Source of the DNA: Micromonospora okii
Lineage (GTDB): Bacteria; Actinomycetota; Actinomycetes; Mycobacteriales; Micromonosporaceae
Assembly (NCBI RefSeq): GCF_020884795.1
Contig: NZ_BBZF01000028.1
Span: forward strand, 61,126-125,125
Direction of reading: 5' to 3'
Length of the DNA: 64,000 nucleotides
A program made the position numbers and the translations under genes. The notes beneath the pieces were generated by a model. That model was not told the origin of the DNA. It searched no databases and saw only the letters and a program-made list of their open reading frames with translations. Below, one piece after another: positions 8,613-17,112 of this stretch. The first letter of the stretch is position 1; every line of letters starts with the position of its first letter.

Positions 8613-9559
8613 CCACAGCTACCAACCACGCCGGGCGACGGATCGTCTACCTTGACGAGCCCACGTACATCACGGCCGGATTCCTGGCGCGTCTCGCCGC
8701 ACTCGGACCGGTGAAGGTGCACTACGACCGGCCGACGCCGGCAGAGACGACACACCGGCTCGCCGAGGCCGACATCGTCATCGTGGAATGGACGGCCCTC
8801 ACCCGCGCCATCCTGCAAGAGGCCAGGCACCTCCGCCACATCGCCACCGTACTGTCGGCCACCGACCAGGTGGACCTGTCGGCGGCGCGCGAGTTCGGCA
8901 TCACCGTCTCCCACTGCCCCGGCTACTCCGTGGCCGCCGTGGCCGATCACATCATGGCGTGCTCAGGGGCACTGCGGCGGCGGCTCCTCCCCGCCCACGC
9001 CGCAGGATCCAGCGGCATCCAGCATTCGTACGTCCCCTACCTCGGACGTGAGCCCCGGGGGCTCGTGCTCGGGCTACTCGGCACCGGTCGGATCGGCCGA
9101 GCCGTCGCCGCGATCGCAGCACAGCACGGGGTGCGCGTCATCGGCACCAACCGCAGCGGAACCCGCGTACCCGGCGTCGACATCGTTCCCCTGGCGGAGC
9201 TCGTTCGGCACAGCGACATCCTGTCGGTCCAGGTCCCCGCAACACCCACGAACCGCCACCTTCTGTCCGCCGACTTCATCGATGAGCTTCGCCCCGGTGC
9301 TGTCGTCGTCAGCGTCTCGCGTCATGCCGTCATCGACACGGAGGCACTCCTGCGCAGGCACCGCACCGGGACACTCGGTGGCGTCGCCCTGGACGACGCC
9401 CCGATCGAACTCGTCCCCGCCCTCGCCGCGGTGGCCAACACCCTGCTGACCCCGGGCACCGCCTGGTACACCGAGCGCGCGCGCCAGGAGAACCTGCACG
9501 AGGTGCTCGGCAACGTCCGGAGCCATCTCACGGGAGGCCGCCGAAATGTCGTCACCTGA
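8609..9559 (+). CDS. D-2-hydroxyacid dehydrogenase-fold imine reductase, Ind5-like
   Basis: A 316-residue protein with the NAD motif Gly-Leu-Leu-Gly-Thr-Gly-Arg-Ile-Gly near residue 154 and the family Arg retained in a Val-Ser-Arg-His-Ala segment near 235. The motif that normally carries the catalytic His (Thr-Pro-His-x-Ala-Trp-Tyr) reads Thr-Pro-Gly-Thr-Ala-Trp-Tyr, so the His is lost. That argues against ordinary 2-keto acid reduction and fits Ind5, which reduces the dehydroarginine imine to D-dehydroarginine with NADH. The ATG overlaps the Ind4-like stop (ATGA), and the following gene begins 14 bases before this one ends. Confidence 0.82.
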   Translation: MTTATNHAGRRIVYLDEPTYITAGFLARLAALGPVKVHYDRPTPAETTHRLAEADIVIVEWTALTRAILQEARHLRHIATVLSATDQVDLSAAREFGITVSHCPGYSVAAVADHIMACSGALRRRLLPAHAAGSSGIQHSYVPYLGREPRGLVLGLLGTGRIGRAVAAIAAQHGVRVIGTNRSGTRVPGVDIVPLAELVRHSDILSVQVPATPTNRHLLSADFIDELRPGAVVVSVSRHAVIDTEALLRRHRTGTLGGVALDDAPIELVPALAAVANTLLTPGTAWYTERARQENLHEVLGNVRSHLTGGRRNVVT

Positions 9560-10163
9560 AGCGGACACCAGCGCCGGCGCCCGCGAATGGCTCAGCGAAC
9601 GTCTCCGTCATCTGCTCCCCGGGACTCCGGTCACCGAGACGGACCAGAGCCTGGAAATCCATCTCGACCCGGGACGACGCCCCAGAATCTGCCTGCTGTG
9701 CTGCTGGCACGAGCCGTGGGCCGAGGCACACCACGGGGTTTCCAGTCCCGTGTCGCTCTCCGCGCTGTACACCCTGGAGGTGCTCGACCTCGCGGCACGT
9801 CACCCGCGCCCGAGGGTCAGCGCCCGCTTCATCGCGCGGGACACCATGCAATCGCGGATCCGGGCCTTCGCCCTCGGCAGGGAGATGCTGGACACCGCAG
9901 GATCGGCACGGCTCGTCGTCGTAGCAGCGGGCTGTGCACCCGGCGGAGGTTTCGCATCCGCTGATGCGGCTCCACCGCCGTTCCCGGGCGTTCCTCTTCC
10001 CGCCCTGGACCGATCCGGGCTCGATGACGACGTCATCGACGAGCTCGACGCCTGCCACGCAGTAGGCGTCACCGCCTGCGTACTCGATCCCATTCTGGAT
10101 CGCGGCGGGTTCCTGGAGCCCGGAACGCTCTGGGCTGCCCTCCAGACACCCGCCACCGTGTAG
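9546..10163 (+). CDS. Small Ind6-like protein (gatekeeper/chaperone of ring formation)
   Basis: A 205-residue soluble protein. Visible features are an N-terminal strand rich in acidic residues, a Cys-Leu-Leu-Cys-Cys-Trp-His-Glu-Pro-Trp segment near residues 48-57, and a C-terminal half with several Asp-rich turns. I do not recognise a Pfam family. It overlaps the imine reductase gene by 14 bases, so it belongs to the operon. In the indolmycin pathway Ind6 sits between Ind5 and the N-methyltransferase Ind7 and steers the Ind3 reaction toward the oxazolinone rather than a shunt product. Assignment here rests on position and size only. The His-Glu and Cys residues could bind a metal. Confidence 0.62.
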   Translation: MSSPEADTSAGAREWLSERLRHLLPGTPVTETDQSLEIHLDPGRRPRICLLCCWHEPWAEAHHGVSSPVSLSALYTLEVLDLAARHPRPRVSARFIARDTMQSRIRAFALGREMLDTAGSARLVVVAAGCAPGGGFASADAAPPPFPGVPLPALDRSGLDDDVIDELDACHAVGVTACVLDPILDRGGFLEPGTLWAALQTPATV

Positions 10164-10184
10164 GACCGACAGGAGGTCAGGGCC

Positions 10185-10895
10185 ATGCACACCGAATGGG
10201 AGACCGGCGAGTCGGCCCAGGACTACTCGCACAACGTCGAAGCAGCCGACTGGCGGATCATGGGGTACCCTGCGGTCTTCGCGGCCCTGGGCCTGTCCGC
10301 CAACGCCAACGCCCACGACACCGTCATCGACTACGGGTGCGGCCCCGGTTTCGTCGCCAGACACGTGGCGGAGACGTTCGGTCGCACGGTCGTCGGCGTG
10401 GACACCTCAGGCTCCATGATCCGCCTGGCCGCCCGCGAGTACGCGCACCGACGCGTCACCTACCGCCGCATCGAGCCCGGCAGCCTGTCCTTCCTTCCCG
10501 ACTCCAGTGCAGGGGGCTGCCTGTCGTGCTACGTCTTCATGCAGATGCCGGACCGGCTCTCGATGGCAACAGCCTGCACGGAGATCCGGCGCGTGCTACG
10601 CCCCGGCGCGCCCTTCGCCATGCTCAACACCAACCCGGACAGCGTCGGCGTTCAGTTCGCCACACTCCGCAACGGTGAGCCTGGCCGTGCCTACGCGCCG
10701 GGAGACCCCATGACCACCGTGCTGAGGACGGACCAGGGGACACTGACCCTGCGCGACTACTACTGGCGCGTCGACGACTACGTCGACGCGGTCGCCAGCG
10801 CAGGCTTCCACGATCTGGCAGTCGAGCACCTTCCGCCGCCCACCACCGACCCGACCCCACGCTCCCAGTTCCTACTCATACGTGCACAGGCCTGA
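10185..10895 (+). CDS. SAM-dependent methyltransferase, Ind7-like N-methyltransferase
   Basis: A 236-residue class I methyltransferase of the UbiE/type-11 kind. Motif I is Asp-Tyr-Gly-Cys-Gly-Pro-Gly near residues 46-52, an acidic ribose-binding residue follows in Gly-Val-Asp-Thr-Ser, and post-I strands follow. It has its own strong AGGAGG site 21 bases after the previous stop and closes the operon. In indolmycin formation the last step is N-methylation of the oxazolinone by Ind7, and this gene fits by family and place. The substrate is inferred. No clear terminator follows; a 9-bp dyad with a 27-base loop at 10933-10977 is the only candidate. Confidence 0.8.
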   Translation: MHTEWETGESAQDYSHNVEAADWRIMGYPAVFAALGLSANANAHDTVIDYGCGPGFVARHVAETFGRTVVGVDTSGSMIRLAAREYAHRRVTYRRIEPGSLSFLPDSSAGGCLSCYVFMQMPDRLSMATACTEIRRVLRPGAPFAMLNTNPDSVGVQFATLRNGEPGRAYAPGDPMTTVLRTDQGTLTLRDYYWRVDDYVDAVASAGFHDLAVEHLPPPTTDPTPRSQFLLIRAQA

Positions 10896-11018
10896 TCCAC
10901 CGCGTGGTGTCTGCCAGTGGAACAGCCACTCGCGGGTCGTCGAACGGCTCGGTTGGGGTGACCTCAGCGACCCGCGACGCTCCATGCCGTCGCGCCGCGG
11001 CACCCACCCACTCGTTCC

Positions 11019-11930
11019 CTACTGATTTCGTCGCTTGAAGCTCTCGCTCTGCTGCGTCATCGCGGCCATGACGGCGTCCCAGAGATCCCGCCCGGCCTGC
11101 CGCAACGCCTCGGAAGGATGGGGGGTCGGCTCAGCCCCGTCCGGCTGGCTCTGCTCCGGCTGACCCCGCTCTGCGCCCTGCTGGCCCTGGCCTCGCTGGT
11201 TCCGAGGTTGGCCCTGCTGCTGCGGCTGGTCCTGCCGACCGTCACCACCGGTTGCCTGGCCGGCGGTCTCGCCGGCCTTTGAGGGCGCGCCCGCACCGCT
11301 CCATTCCGCTCTTGCCGTGGCGGAGGCGATGTCGCGAACCAACTGGTCCTTCCCGGCTTCGCGCGTCTGCCCGGTCACCTGCTGAGCGGAGTCGCCGACT
11401 CCGCCCACCGCCTGGCCGGCGAGCTCGCCGAGCGACTGCAGGAGCTCGGGATTCCGGTCGATGGTGGTGAACGCCCGGCCGAGGATCTCCATCAGTCGTT
11501 CCAGCCGGACCTTGAGCAGGAGTTCAGCCCGCACGTCCTCGATGTCCAGCTCGACCGCGTTGAGCCGGACCCGGACGCCCGCGTCCAGTTGCAGGAGGGT
11601 GGCCAGCCGGGCCCGCAGGGAGAGGTCGGCCTCCAGCCCGTCCACCGCGAGCCGGAGGTCCCCCACCCGCAGGTTCGGCACGTCGAGCAGAACGTCCGGT
11701 TCGCTCCTGTCCCGCTGATCCGACTCCGGGGAAGGCCATTGCCCCTGGCTGACGTGCCGCTCCCGACGTTCGCTCTCGGGACTGCGCGGTACGCGGTCAC
11801 CCTGCCCGCCATCACCGCTTCGGCGCTGCCGGCCCTGACCTTCCTGGTCTTCCCCCTGACCGCGTTGCTGGCCCTGCTGGTCCGGATGCCCCTCCTGGCC
11901 CTGCTGCTCGCCATTGCCGTTGTTCGTCAT
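11019..11930 (-). CDS. Low-complexity hypothetical protein with a short conserved core
   Basis: A 303-residue protein, Gln/Gly/Glu-rich at both ends (about 1-75 and 205-285), with an ordered core at about 80-165. The core has an amphipathic pattern of alternating Leu/Val and charged residues (repeats of Leu-x-Val-x-x-Leu) and may form beta strands and a helix. No signal peptide or membrane helix is seen. I do not recognise the function. The disordered, charge-balanced tails suggest a scaffold or surface-associated protein. It is convergent with the indolmycin-like operon and divergent from the DJ-1-type gene. The GGAG...GAGG region upstream supports the ATG at 11930. Confidence 0.6.
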   Translation of the reverse strand: MTNNGNGEQQGQEGHPDQQGQQRGQGEDQEGQGRQRRSGDGGQGDRVPRSPESERRERHVSQGQWPSPESDQRDRSEPDVLLDVPNLRVGDLRLAVDGLEADLSLRARLATLLQLDAGVRVRLNAVELDIEDVRAELLLKVRLERLMEILGRAFTTIDRNPELLQSLGELAGQAVGGVGDSAQQVTGQTREAGKDQLVRDIASATARAEWSGAGAPSKAGETAGQATGGDGRQDQPQQQGQPRNQRGQGQQGAERGQPEQSQPDGAEPTPHPSEALRQAGRDLWDAVMAAMTQQSESFKRRNQ

Positions 11931-12117
11931 GCCTCTGCTCCGTCGTGGCTCGCGGCCCGCCGTCGACCGGACCTGGACCAGCCGCGCTTACCCGAATGGG
12001 CTGAGGGCACGCCACGGACGACGCGGGAAGGCGAAGGAGATGGGCGCCTTCGTCCGCGCGCTGGGTGTCGCACCCGGCGAATACCGAAGCCGGTTCTGAC
12101 GATATATGGGGGTTTCC

Positions 12118-12753
12118 ATGCAGATTGCTGTCCTGCTCTTCGACCGGTTCACCGCGCTGGACGCGGTCGGTCCGTACGACGTGCTCTCCCGCCTCCCCGG
12201 CGCGCGAGTCGTGTTCGTCGGCGAACGACCTGGCCCGGTGCGTACCGAGGTTGGCAGCCTCGCGCTGACCGCCGACGCGGCCCTGTCCGAGGTGACCACG
12301 CCTGACGTGGTGGTGGTGCCCGGCGGACCCGGGCAACGCGCCCACATGGGCGCCGGGCCGATTTCCGACTGGCTACGCGCCGTGGACGCCACCAGCACCT
12401 GGACCACCTCGGTCTGCACCGGCTCGCTCCTGCTCGCCGCCGCCGGGCTGCTCACCGGCCGCCGCGCCACCACGCACTGGCTGGCCCACGACCAGCTCGC
12501 CCCGCTCGGCGCCGTCCCGGTCGCGCAGCGGGTGGTCACCGACGGCAAGTACGTCACCGCCGCCGGGGTGTCCGCCGGACTCGACATGGCGTTCACGCTC
12601 GCCGGCCGCATCGCCGACGACACGGTGGCCCAATCCATTCAGCTCGCCCACGAGTACGACCCGCAGCCCCCGTACCAGGCCGGGTCGCCGGGCCGGGCGC
12701 CGCGCGAGGTTCTCGCCACGGTGCAAGCCCGTAAGGAGTTCATCCTGAACTGA
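12118..12753 (+). CDS. DJ-1/PfpI family protein, possibly isocyanide hydratase
   Basis: A 211-residue class-I glutamine-amidotransferase-like fold. The nucleophile elbow reads Thr-Ser-Val-Cys-Thr-Gly-Ser near residue 100 and an acidic residue sits early (Leu-Asp-Ala-Val-Gly near 14-18). Pro-Gly-Gly-Pro-Gly precedes the elbow. This Cys-Thr-Gly pattern is shared by isonitrile hydratases (InhA-type) and by the N-terminal domain of AraC-like GlxA regulators; the DNA-binding half is absent. It may therefore detoxify an isonitrile or act on small carbonyls. I chose the ATG at 12118, with GGGGG seven bases upstream, over 12106. Its end overlaps the convergent regulator gene. Confidence 0.8.
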   Translation: MQIAVLLFDRFTALDAVGPYDVLSRLPGARVVFVGERPGPVRTEVGSLALTADAALSEVTTPDVVVVPGGPGQRAHMGAGPISDWLRAVDATSTWTTSVCTGSLLLAAAGLLTGRRATTHWLAHDQLAPLGAVPVAQRVVTDGKYVTAAGVSAGLDMAFTLAGRIADDTVAQSIQLAHEYDPQPPYQAGSPGRAPREVLATVQARKEFILN

Positions 12754-13600
12754 GGCCGATGTTGGCGCGGCAGACCCGGCGAAGCGCCTCCTCGGAGGAA
12801 TGATCGCGCGGGGTGTAGACCTCAAGGCGGTGATCGGGGCTGTCGGGCTGGAGCCATACCTGATAGTCGACATCGACCCGCCCGATCCTGGGGTGTTGCA
12901 GGTCCATTGGCCCGGTCGTGCAGTCTGCGACATCACCGGTAGCCCAGAGTGCCGCGAATACAGGGCTGTGCATGACGAGTTCGCCGATGAGTTCGGCGAG
13001 TCGCGCGTCGGTGGGATGGCGCCCCGTGGTCAGGCGCAGGTAACCAATGTGGATACGGGCCAGCTCATCCCAGTTGCGGTAGAGATCGCGGTGCAGAGGA
13101 TCGAGGAAGAACATCCTCGGAATCGACGGCCGCGTCTCCGGTGTCGTCGGGGCGTCGTAGTCCAAGTGTTCGGCGAGCAGGAGTTGCCCGCTGCGGTTCC
13201 ACGCGAGCACGTCACCGCGGCGCCCCAGGACGATTGCGGGAACGCTCTCGCCGAGCGAGTGCAGCAGGGTGAGCACCCGCGGATGCGGTGTCTCTGGCTC
13301 GGGTCGTGCTAGTCGGGACATGCCGGTCCGGTGGGCGAGATTGTGCAGATGCGTCGTCTCGGCGTCATCGAGGGCGAGCACCCGTGCGAGGGAATCGAGG
13401 ACTTGAGGTGAGGCCGTACCGGACTGGTCCTGTTCCAGCCGGGTGTAATAGCCGACACTGACACCGGCGAGTTGGGCGAGTTCCTCGCGGCGCAGGCCGG
13501 GAACGCGGCGGACCGTTCCATAGCTACGCAGGCCCGCATCGCCCGGAGTGATCCGGTCGCGGCGGGTCTTGAGGAACACGCCCAAGGTCTCGGTCTGCAT
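12740..13600 (-). CDS. XRE-family regulator with MmyB-like ligand-binding domain
   Basis: A 286-residue protein. The N-terminal helix-turn-helix (about 8-75) contains Arg-Arg-Glu-Glu-Leu-Ala-Gln-Leu-Ala-Gly-Val-Ser-Val-Gly-Tyr-Tyr-Thr-Arg-Leu-Glu, the classic pattern of this family. The rest (about 105-280) resembles the MmyB-type PAS-like ligand pocket, with Ala-Trp-Asn-Arg and Asp-Pro-x-His-Arg-Asp-Leu-Tyr motifs. I placed the start at the Met of MQTETLG, because residues further upstream would read into the divergent promoter. It is divergent from the 14-TM exporter at 13705 with only 104 bases between starts, so it most likely represses that gene and itself. Confidence 0.87.
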   Translation of the reverse strand: MQTETLGVFLKTRRDRITPGDAGLRSYGTVRRVPGLRREELAQLAGVSVGYYTRLEQDQSGTASPQVLDSLARVLALDDAETTHLHNLAHRTGMSRLARPEPETPHPRVLTLLHSLGESVPAIVLGRRGDVLAWNRSGQLLLAEHLDYDAPTTPETRPSIPRMFFLDPLHRDLYRNWDELARIHIGYLRLTTGRHPTDARLAELIGELVMHSPVFAALWATGDVADCTTGPMDLQHPRIGRVDVDYQVWLQPDSPDHRLEVYTPRDHSSEEALRRVCRANIGLSSG

Positions 13601-13704
13601 GCCCTCAACCGTAGGCAGTTCACTCGGCTCGTGCCTGCACGTGGCAGGTGTACCCATGCCAGAGGGCTGGCTGGCTCCGCGCAACCGCCTCCAGGATCGG
13701 ACGC

Positions 13705-15231
13705 GTGAGTGAGACCAACCATCTACCCCTGACCACCCCGACCACCCCGTCACGGAACGCAACCGGAGCGGTGCGGGCCAGCCGGCGCGCATGGTTCGGC
13801 CTGCTTGTCGTCCTCGGCCCGGTACTGCTGGTCTCGATGGACGGCTCCGTGTTGTTCCTGACGATGCCGACGATCACCCACGCCCTGACGCCGAGCGCGG
13901 AGCAGGCCCTGTGGATTCTGGACGTCTACGGCTTCGCGGTCGGCTCCTTGCTGATCGCCTTCGGCAACCTCGGCGACCGCTTCGGCCGGCTCAAACTCCT
14001 CATGATCGGCACCGTCGTGTTCGGCGTCGGTTCGGCCGGTGCCGCGTTCTCACCGTCGCCGGAAGTGCTGATCACGTTCCGCGCACTCATGGGCTTCGGA
14101 GGGGCGGCGCTGCTGCCCTCGGGGCTGGCGGTGCTCAGCGAGCTGTTCGAAAACCCGCGGCAGCGCGCACAGGCGATCGGAATCTTCGCTGCGACGTTCG
14201 CCACGGGCTTCGCGGTCGGCCCCATCATCGGAGGGCTGCTGCTGAGCCGCTTCGACTGGGGGGCGGTGTTCCTCATCAACCTGCCCGTCGTCGCGATCTT
14301 CCTCCTCGCTGCTCCCTTCGTTCTCCGGGAGGTCAAGGCCACCCGTACCGGCAAGGTCGACCTGCTCAGCATCATCCTGTCCGCCGGCGGACTGCTGTCG
14401 TCCGTGTACGCGGTCAAGGAACTGGCCGCCTACGGCCCCTCACTCGTCGTGTTCGTGACCGGAGTCGTCGGCGTCGGCGTCCTGGCCTGGTTCGCTGCCC
14501 GTCAGCGAGGGCTTGGACACCCGCTCGTGGACCTGGCTCTGTTTCGCGGGAAGGTCTTCACCGTTGCCATCATCACCGGCGTCCTGTCGCTGTTCGCATG
14601 GTCCGCCGCCGCATATCTGACCGGCATCTACCTGCAATCCGTGCTCGGTCTGCCGGTTCTCACGGCCGCGATCCTCGCGCTGCCCGGCGCGGCTGTGCTC
14701 ACGACGGTTTGCATCCTGACGCCGGCGCTCGCGGATCGGATCGGCAAACGCGCAGCCCTCGTCATCTGCCACTTCACGATGGCCGCGGGCCTCGCCCTGC
14801 TACTTCTCACCACCGTCACCGGCGGGATCGGCTGGTTCATCGCCTCCACCGCGATCGCGGGCATCGGCTACGGCATCAGTTTCGCCCTCGTCGCCGACAC
14901 CGCCGTGGGTGCTGTACCCGCGAACCGGGCCGGCTCGGCAGGTGCCATCGCGGAGACCTCCAACGAGATCGGCAACGCCCTCGGCATTGCCCTGCTGGGC
15001 TCCACCGCCGCGCTGATCTTTCGACTCGCCGGCCCCGGCATCGCACCGACCCTGGATGAGACCCTCGACGCCGGAGCAGCAGGAGCCGTCATAACGCAGG
15101 CCAAGGAAGCCTTCCTCACCGGACTGCACGTCGCGATGGGTATCGCCGCCGTGCTCTGCGCCGGCCTCGGCGTGCTCGCACTTCGCTGGATACCCAGAGG
15201 CCGGCATCCACATGCCGATCACCTTTCCTGA
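13705..15231 (+). CDS. MFS multidrug exporter, DHA2 (14-TM, EmrB/QacA-like)
   Basis: A 508-residue transporter with about 14 hydrophobic segments. The motif Gly-Asn-Leu-Gly-Asp-Arg-Phe-Gly-Arg follows helix 2 and the antiporter motif Gly-Pro-Ile-Ile-Gly-Gly lies in helix 5. An Asp-Gly-Ser-Val-Leu pattern in helix 1 is typical of the group. The GTG at 13705 follows an AGGA-containing site and keeps the XRE promoter region free. The final residues, from about base 15203, are encoded by sequence that also occurs inside the FNT gene near 33.8 kb on the other strand, so the natural C-terminus was replaced by a recombination event. Confidence 0.88.
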   Translation: MSETNHLPLTTPTTPSRNATGAVRASRRAWFGLLVVLGPVLLVSMDGSVLFLTMPTITHALTPSAEQALWILDVYGFAVGSLLIAFGNLGDRFGRLKLLMIGTVVFGVGSAGAAFSPSPEVLITFRALMGFGGAALLPSGLAVLSELFENPRQRAQAIGIFAATFATGFAVGPIIGGLLLSRFDWGAVFLINLPVVAIFLLAAPFVLREVKATRTGKVDLLSIILSAGGLLSSVYAVKELAAYGPSLVVFVTGVVGVGVLAWFAARQRGLGHPLVDLALFRGKVFTVAIITGVLSLFAWSAAAYLTGIYLQSVLGLPVLTAAILALPGAAVLTTVCILTPALADRIGKRAALVICHFTMAAGLALLLLTTVTGGIGWFIASTAIAGIGYGISFALVADTAVGAVPANRAGSAGAIAETSNEIGNALGIALLGSTAALIFRLAGPGIAPTLDETLDAGAAGAVITQAKEAFLTGLHVAMGIAAVLCAGLGVLALRWIPRGRHPHADHLS

Positions 15232-15299
15232 CACCGACGTCGAAATCGTCGCGGCGACGACGCCGGTGGAGACCATCCAGTTGCACAGGACACCGCGGA
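15203..15299 (-). pseudogene. Fragment of a formate/nitrite transporter gene
   Basis: These 97 bases match 33826-33922, inside the complete FNT gene, with three mismatches by my alignment. On the minus strand they encode the same internal FNT segment (Val-Leu-Cys-Asn-Trp-Met-Val-Ser-Thr-Gly-Val-Val-Ala-Ala, then Lys-Val-Ile-Gly-Met-Trp-Met-Pro). Homology stops abruptly at both ends. The fragment overlaps the last codons of the MFS gene, so it marks a recombination or insertion junction. It cannot encode a working channel. Confidence 0.85.
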
Positions 15300-15410
15300 C
15301 TGCCGGTGTCCCCGACTCGTCCAGCAGCCGAGGGTCCAGCACGCAACAACGACACCTACTCCCGCCTCGCCGCCGGCTTCACCATCGGCACCACCAACGC
15401 CTGGCCGCAC

Positions 15411-16667
15411 TCACTGGCGGCTGGTCGCCGGGGCGGGCTCGGGCTCGGGCTCCAGGGTGACCTGGCTGCGTCGCGCGACCGGGACGATCACCGCCGACGC
15501 GGCGAGCGCGGCGAGGGCGATGCCCAGCCAACCCCAGAACCCGAACGTGATGACCAGGCCGGAGAGCACCGCCGGGCCGACGATGTTCTGCGTGATGACG
15601 TGCAGGTCGAACGCGCCCAGGTACTCGCCCTGGGCGTGCTCGGGGGCGAGGCCGAAGGCGAGCCCCCAGCCGGAGGCGGCCTGCATCACCTCGGCCACCG
15701 AGAGGATCAGCACGCCGGCGACGATCGCCACGCAGGCGAGCGCCACGTTGTCATTCAGTGCGGTCAGGGCGATGACCAGGCATCCGCCGGCGAGCCAGTA
15801 ACCGGAGCGCCGGGCGAGCCGGCCGGCTCCCGCCACGGTGTCCGCGCCGCGGCTGGCCCGGACCTGGAACAGGATGACGAACACGGTGTTGAAGATCAGC
15901 AGCAGTGGCACCAGGAAGTGCGGCAGGGCAGTGCGGTTGAGCGCCCAGAGCGGCATGGTGACCAGGATGACGCTGACGTGCGAGGCGAGGACCGTCGAGA
16001 CGCCGATGACCGCGAGGAAGCGCGGGTCGCGGACGGCTGCGAAGCGCTTGAAGCCCACCGGCACCGGCCGTGACGGCGCGTCGGGCAGGCGGGTGACCAG
16101 CAGCGCGGCGCCCACCATCAGCGCGGCGGTGGTGAGCGGGATGAGCACCAGCAGCCGCTGGCTGAGTGCGGCGACGGCGGCCACCCCGATGCCGATGCTG
16201 AAGCCGATGTTGAACACCGAGCGCATCAACGCCTTGAGCTTGACCCGTTCGTCGGCGGGCACGAGGTTGCCGACCAGGGCCCCGTTCGCCGGTCCGGTGC
16301 CGTACTCGATGAATCCGACGGCGACCACCAGGGCGTAGAACTGCGCCGCGCTGCCCACCAGGGTGTAGAGGCCGAAGCCGACCGCCAGGGTGGTGAACAG
16401 GACGATCAGCAGCCGCCGCGCGCCCACCCGGTCGGCGATCACCCCGAAGAGCACCGACGACACGAAGGCGGAGAGGCCGGCTGCGGAGAGGCCCAAGCCG
16501 ACCTGCTTGGCGTCGAGCCCGACGCGGAGCGTGAAGTAGACGACGCTGCCGCTGAGGAAGACGCCCTTGCCGATCGACTCGGCCAGCCGGATCGCGATCA
16601 GTTTCCTGCGCAGCGGATCGCTCGGCACCAAACGGAACGAATAATCAATCAATCGCGAAAAGGGCAT
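15411..16667 (-). CDS. MFS transporter at edge of NRPS-PKS locus
   Basis: A 418-residue major facilitator with 11-12 hydrophobic segments. Gly-Val-Ile-Ala-Asp-Arg-Val-Gly-Ala-Arg-Arg forms the loop 2-3 signature. The tail is Glu-Pro rich. The start at 16667 was chosen because the mature-looking sequence and an AGGA site begin there; the open frame continues 370 bases upstream into the promoter region. It is divergent from the LuxR-type regulator and the NRPS-PKS operon, so it is the best candidate exporter for that product. The divergent region of 445 bases contains a near-consensus promoter for the other direction. Confidence 0.85.
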   Translation of the reverse strand: MPFSRLIDYSFRLVPSDPLRRKLIAIRLAESIGKGVFLSGSVVYFTLRVGLDAKQVGLGLSAAGLSAFVSSVLFGVIADRVGARRLLIVLFTTLAVGFGLYTLVGSAAQFYALVVAVGFIEYGTGPANGALVGNLVPADERVKLKALMRSVFNIGFSIGIGVAAVAALSQRLLVLIPLTTAALMVGAALLVTRLPDAPSRPVPVGFKRFAAVRDPRFLAVIGVSTVLASHVSVILVTMPLWALNRTALPHFLVPLLLIFNTVFVILFQVRASRGADTVAGAGRLARRSGYWLAGGCLVIALTALNDNVALACVAIVAGVLILSVAEVMQAASGWGLAFGLAPEHAQGEYLGAFDLHVITQNIVGPAVLSGLVITFGFWGWLGIALAALAASAVIVPVARRSQVTLEPEPEPAPATSRQ

Positions 16668-16973
16668 GTTCCCACATCCTGGCGTAATGGCGCGGTCACC
16701 ATCAATAATCGTGATCCAGGTGGCGGATGGACAGGGACTGCGGGAGGCGGTAGGCGGGACGACTTCCCGGCCGTCCGGGACATCTGCCGCTGGACAACCC
16801 GGGGCCGCTGCGCTAGGCGTACGCGCAGATCGGGGCGGGTCTCGCTGGCCCGCCGACCGGATGCGCAGGTCGTGGCCCTGCGGATGCACCCCTGGCGGCG
16901 AAACGTTTCCGACGGACAGTAGCTCCGATGCGTCTTCGTTTACGTAATTGACCTCCGAAAATGGGACGGATGA

Positions 16974-17002
16974 TTGACAGGAGGTCTTGACGGTCGTGTA
17001 TA
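16974..17002 (+). promoter_or_regulatory. Near-consensus sigma-70-type promoter before the LuxR-type regulator
   Basis: TTGACA (16974-16979) and TGTATA (16997-17002) are separated by 17 bases, in an AT-rich island that stands out from the surrounding high GC. Transcription would start near 17009 and leave an untranslated leader of about 105 bases. It reads toward the response regulator at 17113. A second TTGACG lies within the spacer, so tandem promoters are possible. Confidence 0.65.
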
Positions 17003-17112
17003 TATGTTGTTCTAGCGACCGTAGGTAGCTGTTCACGCCGATGAGGCGGTCCGTTCCCGCGACGTCTCCCGCCAGGAGGCGTCGCGGGCTGCTTGGGGGG
17101 ACAGGGTGAGGT

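Noticed and set aside
10933..10977. Terminator after the indolmycin-like operon
   Set aside because: A 9-bp stem with a 27-base loop and no T-run is too weak to call.
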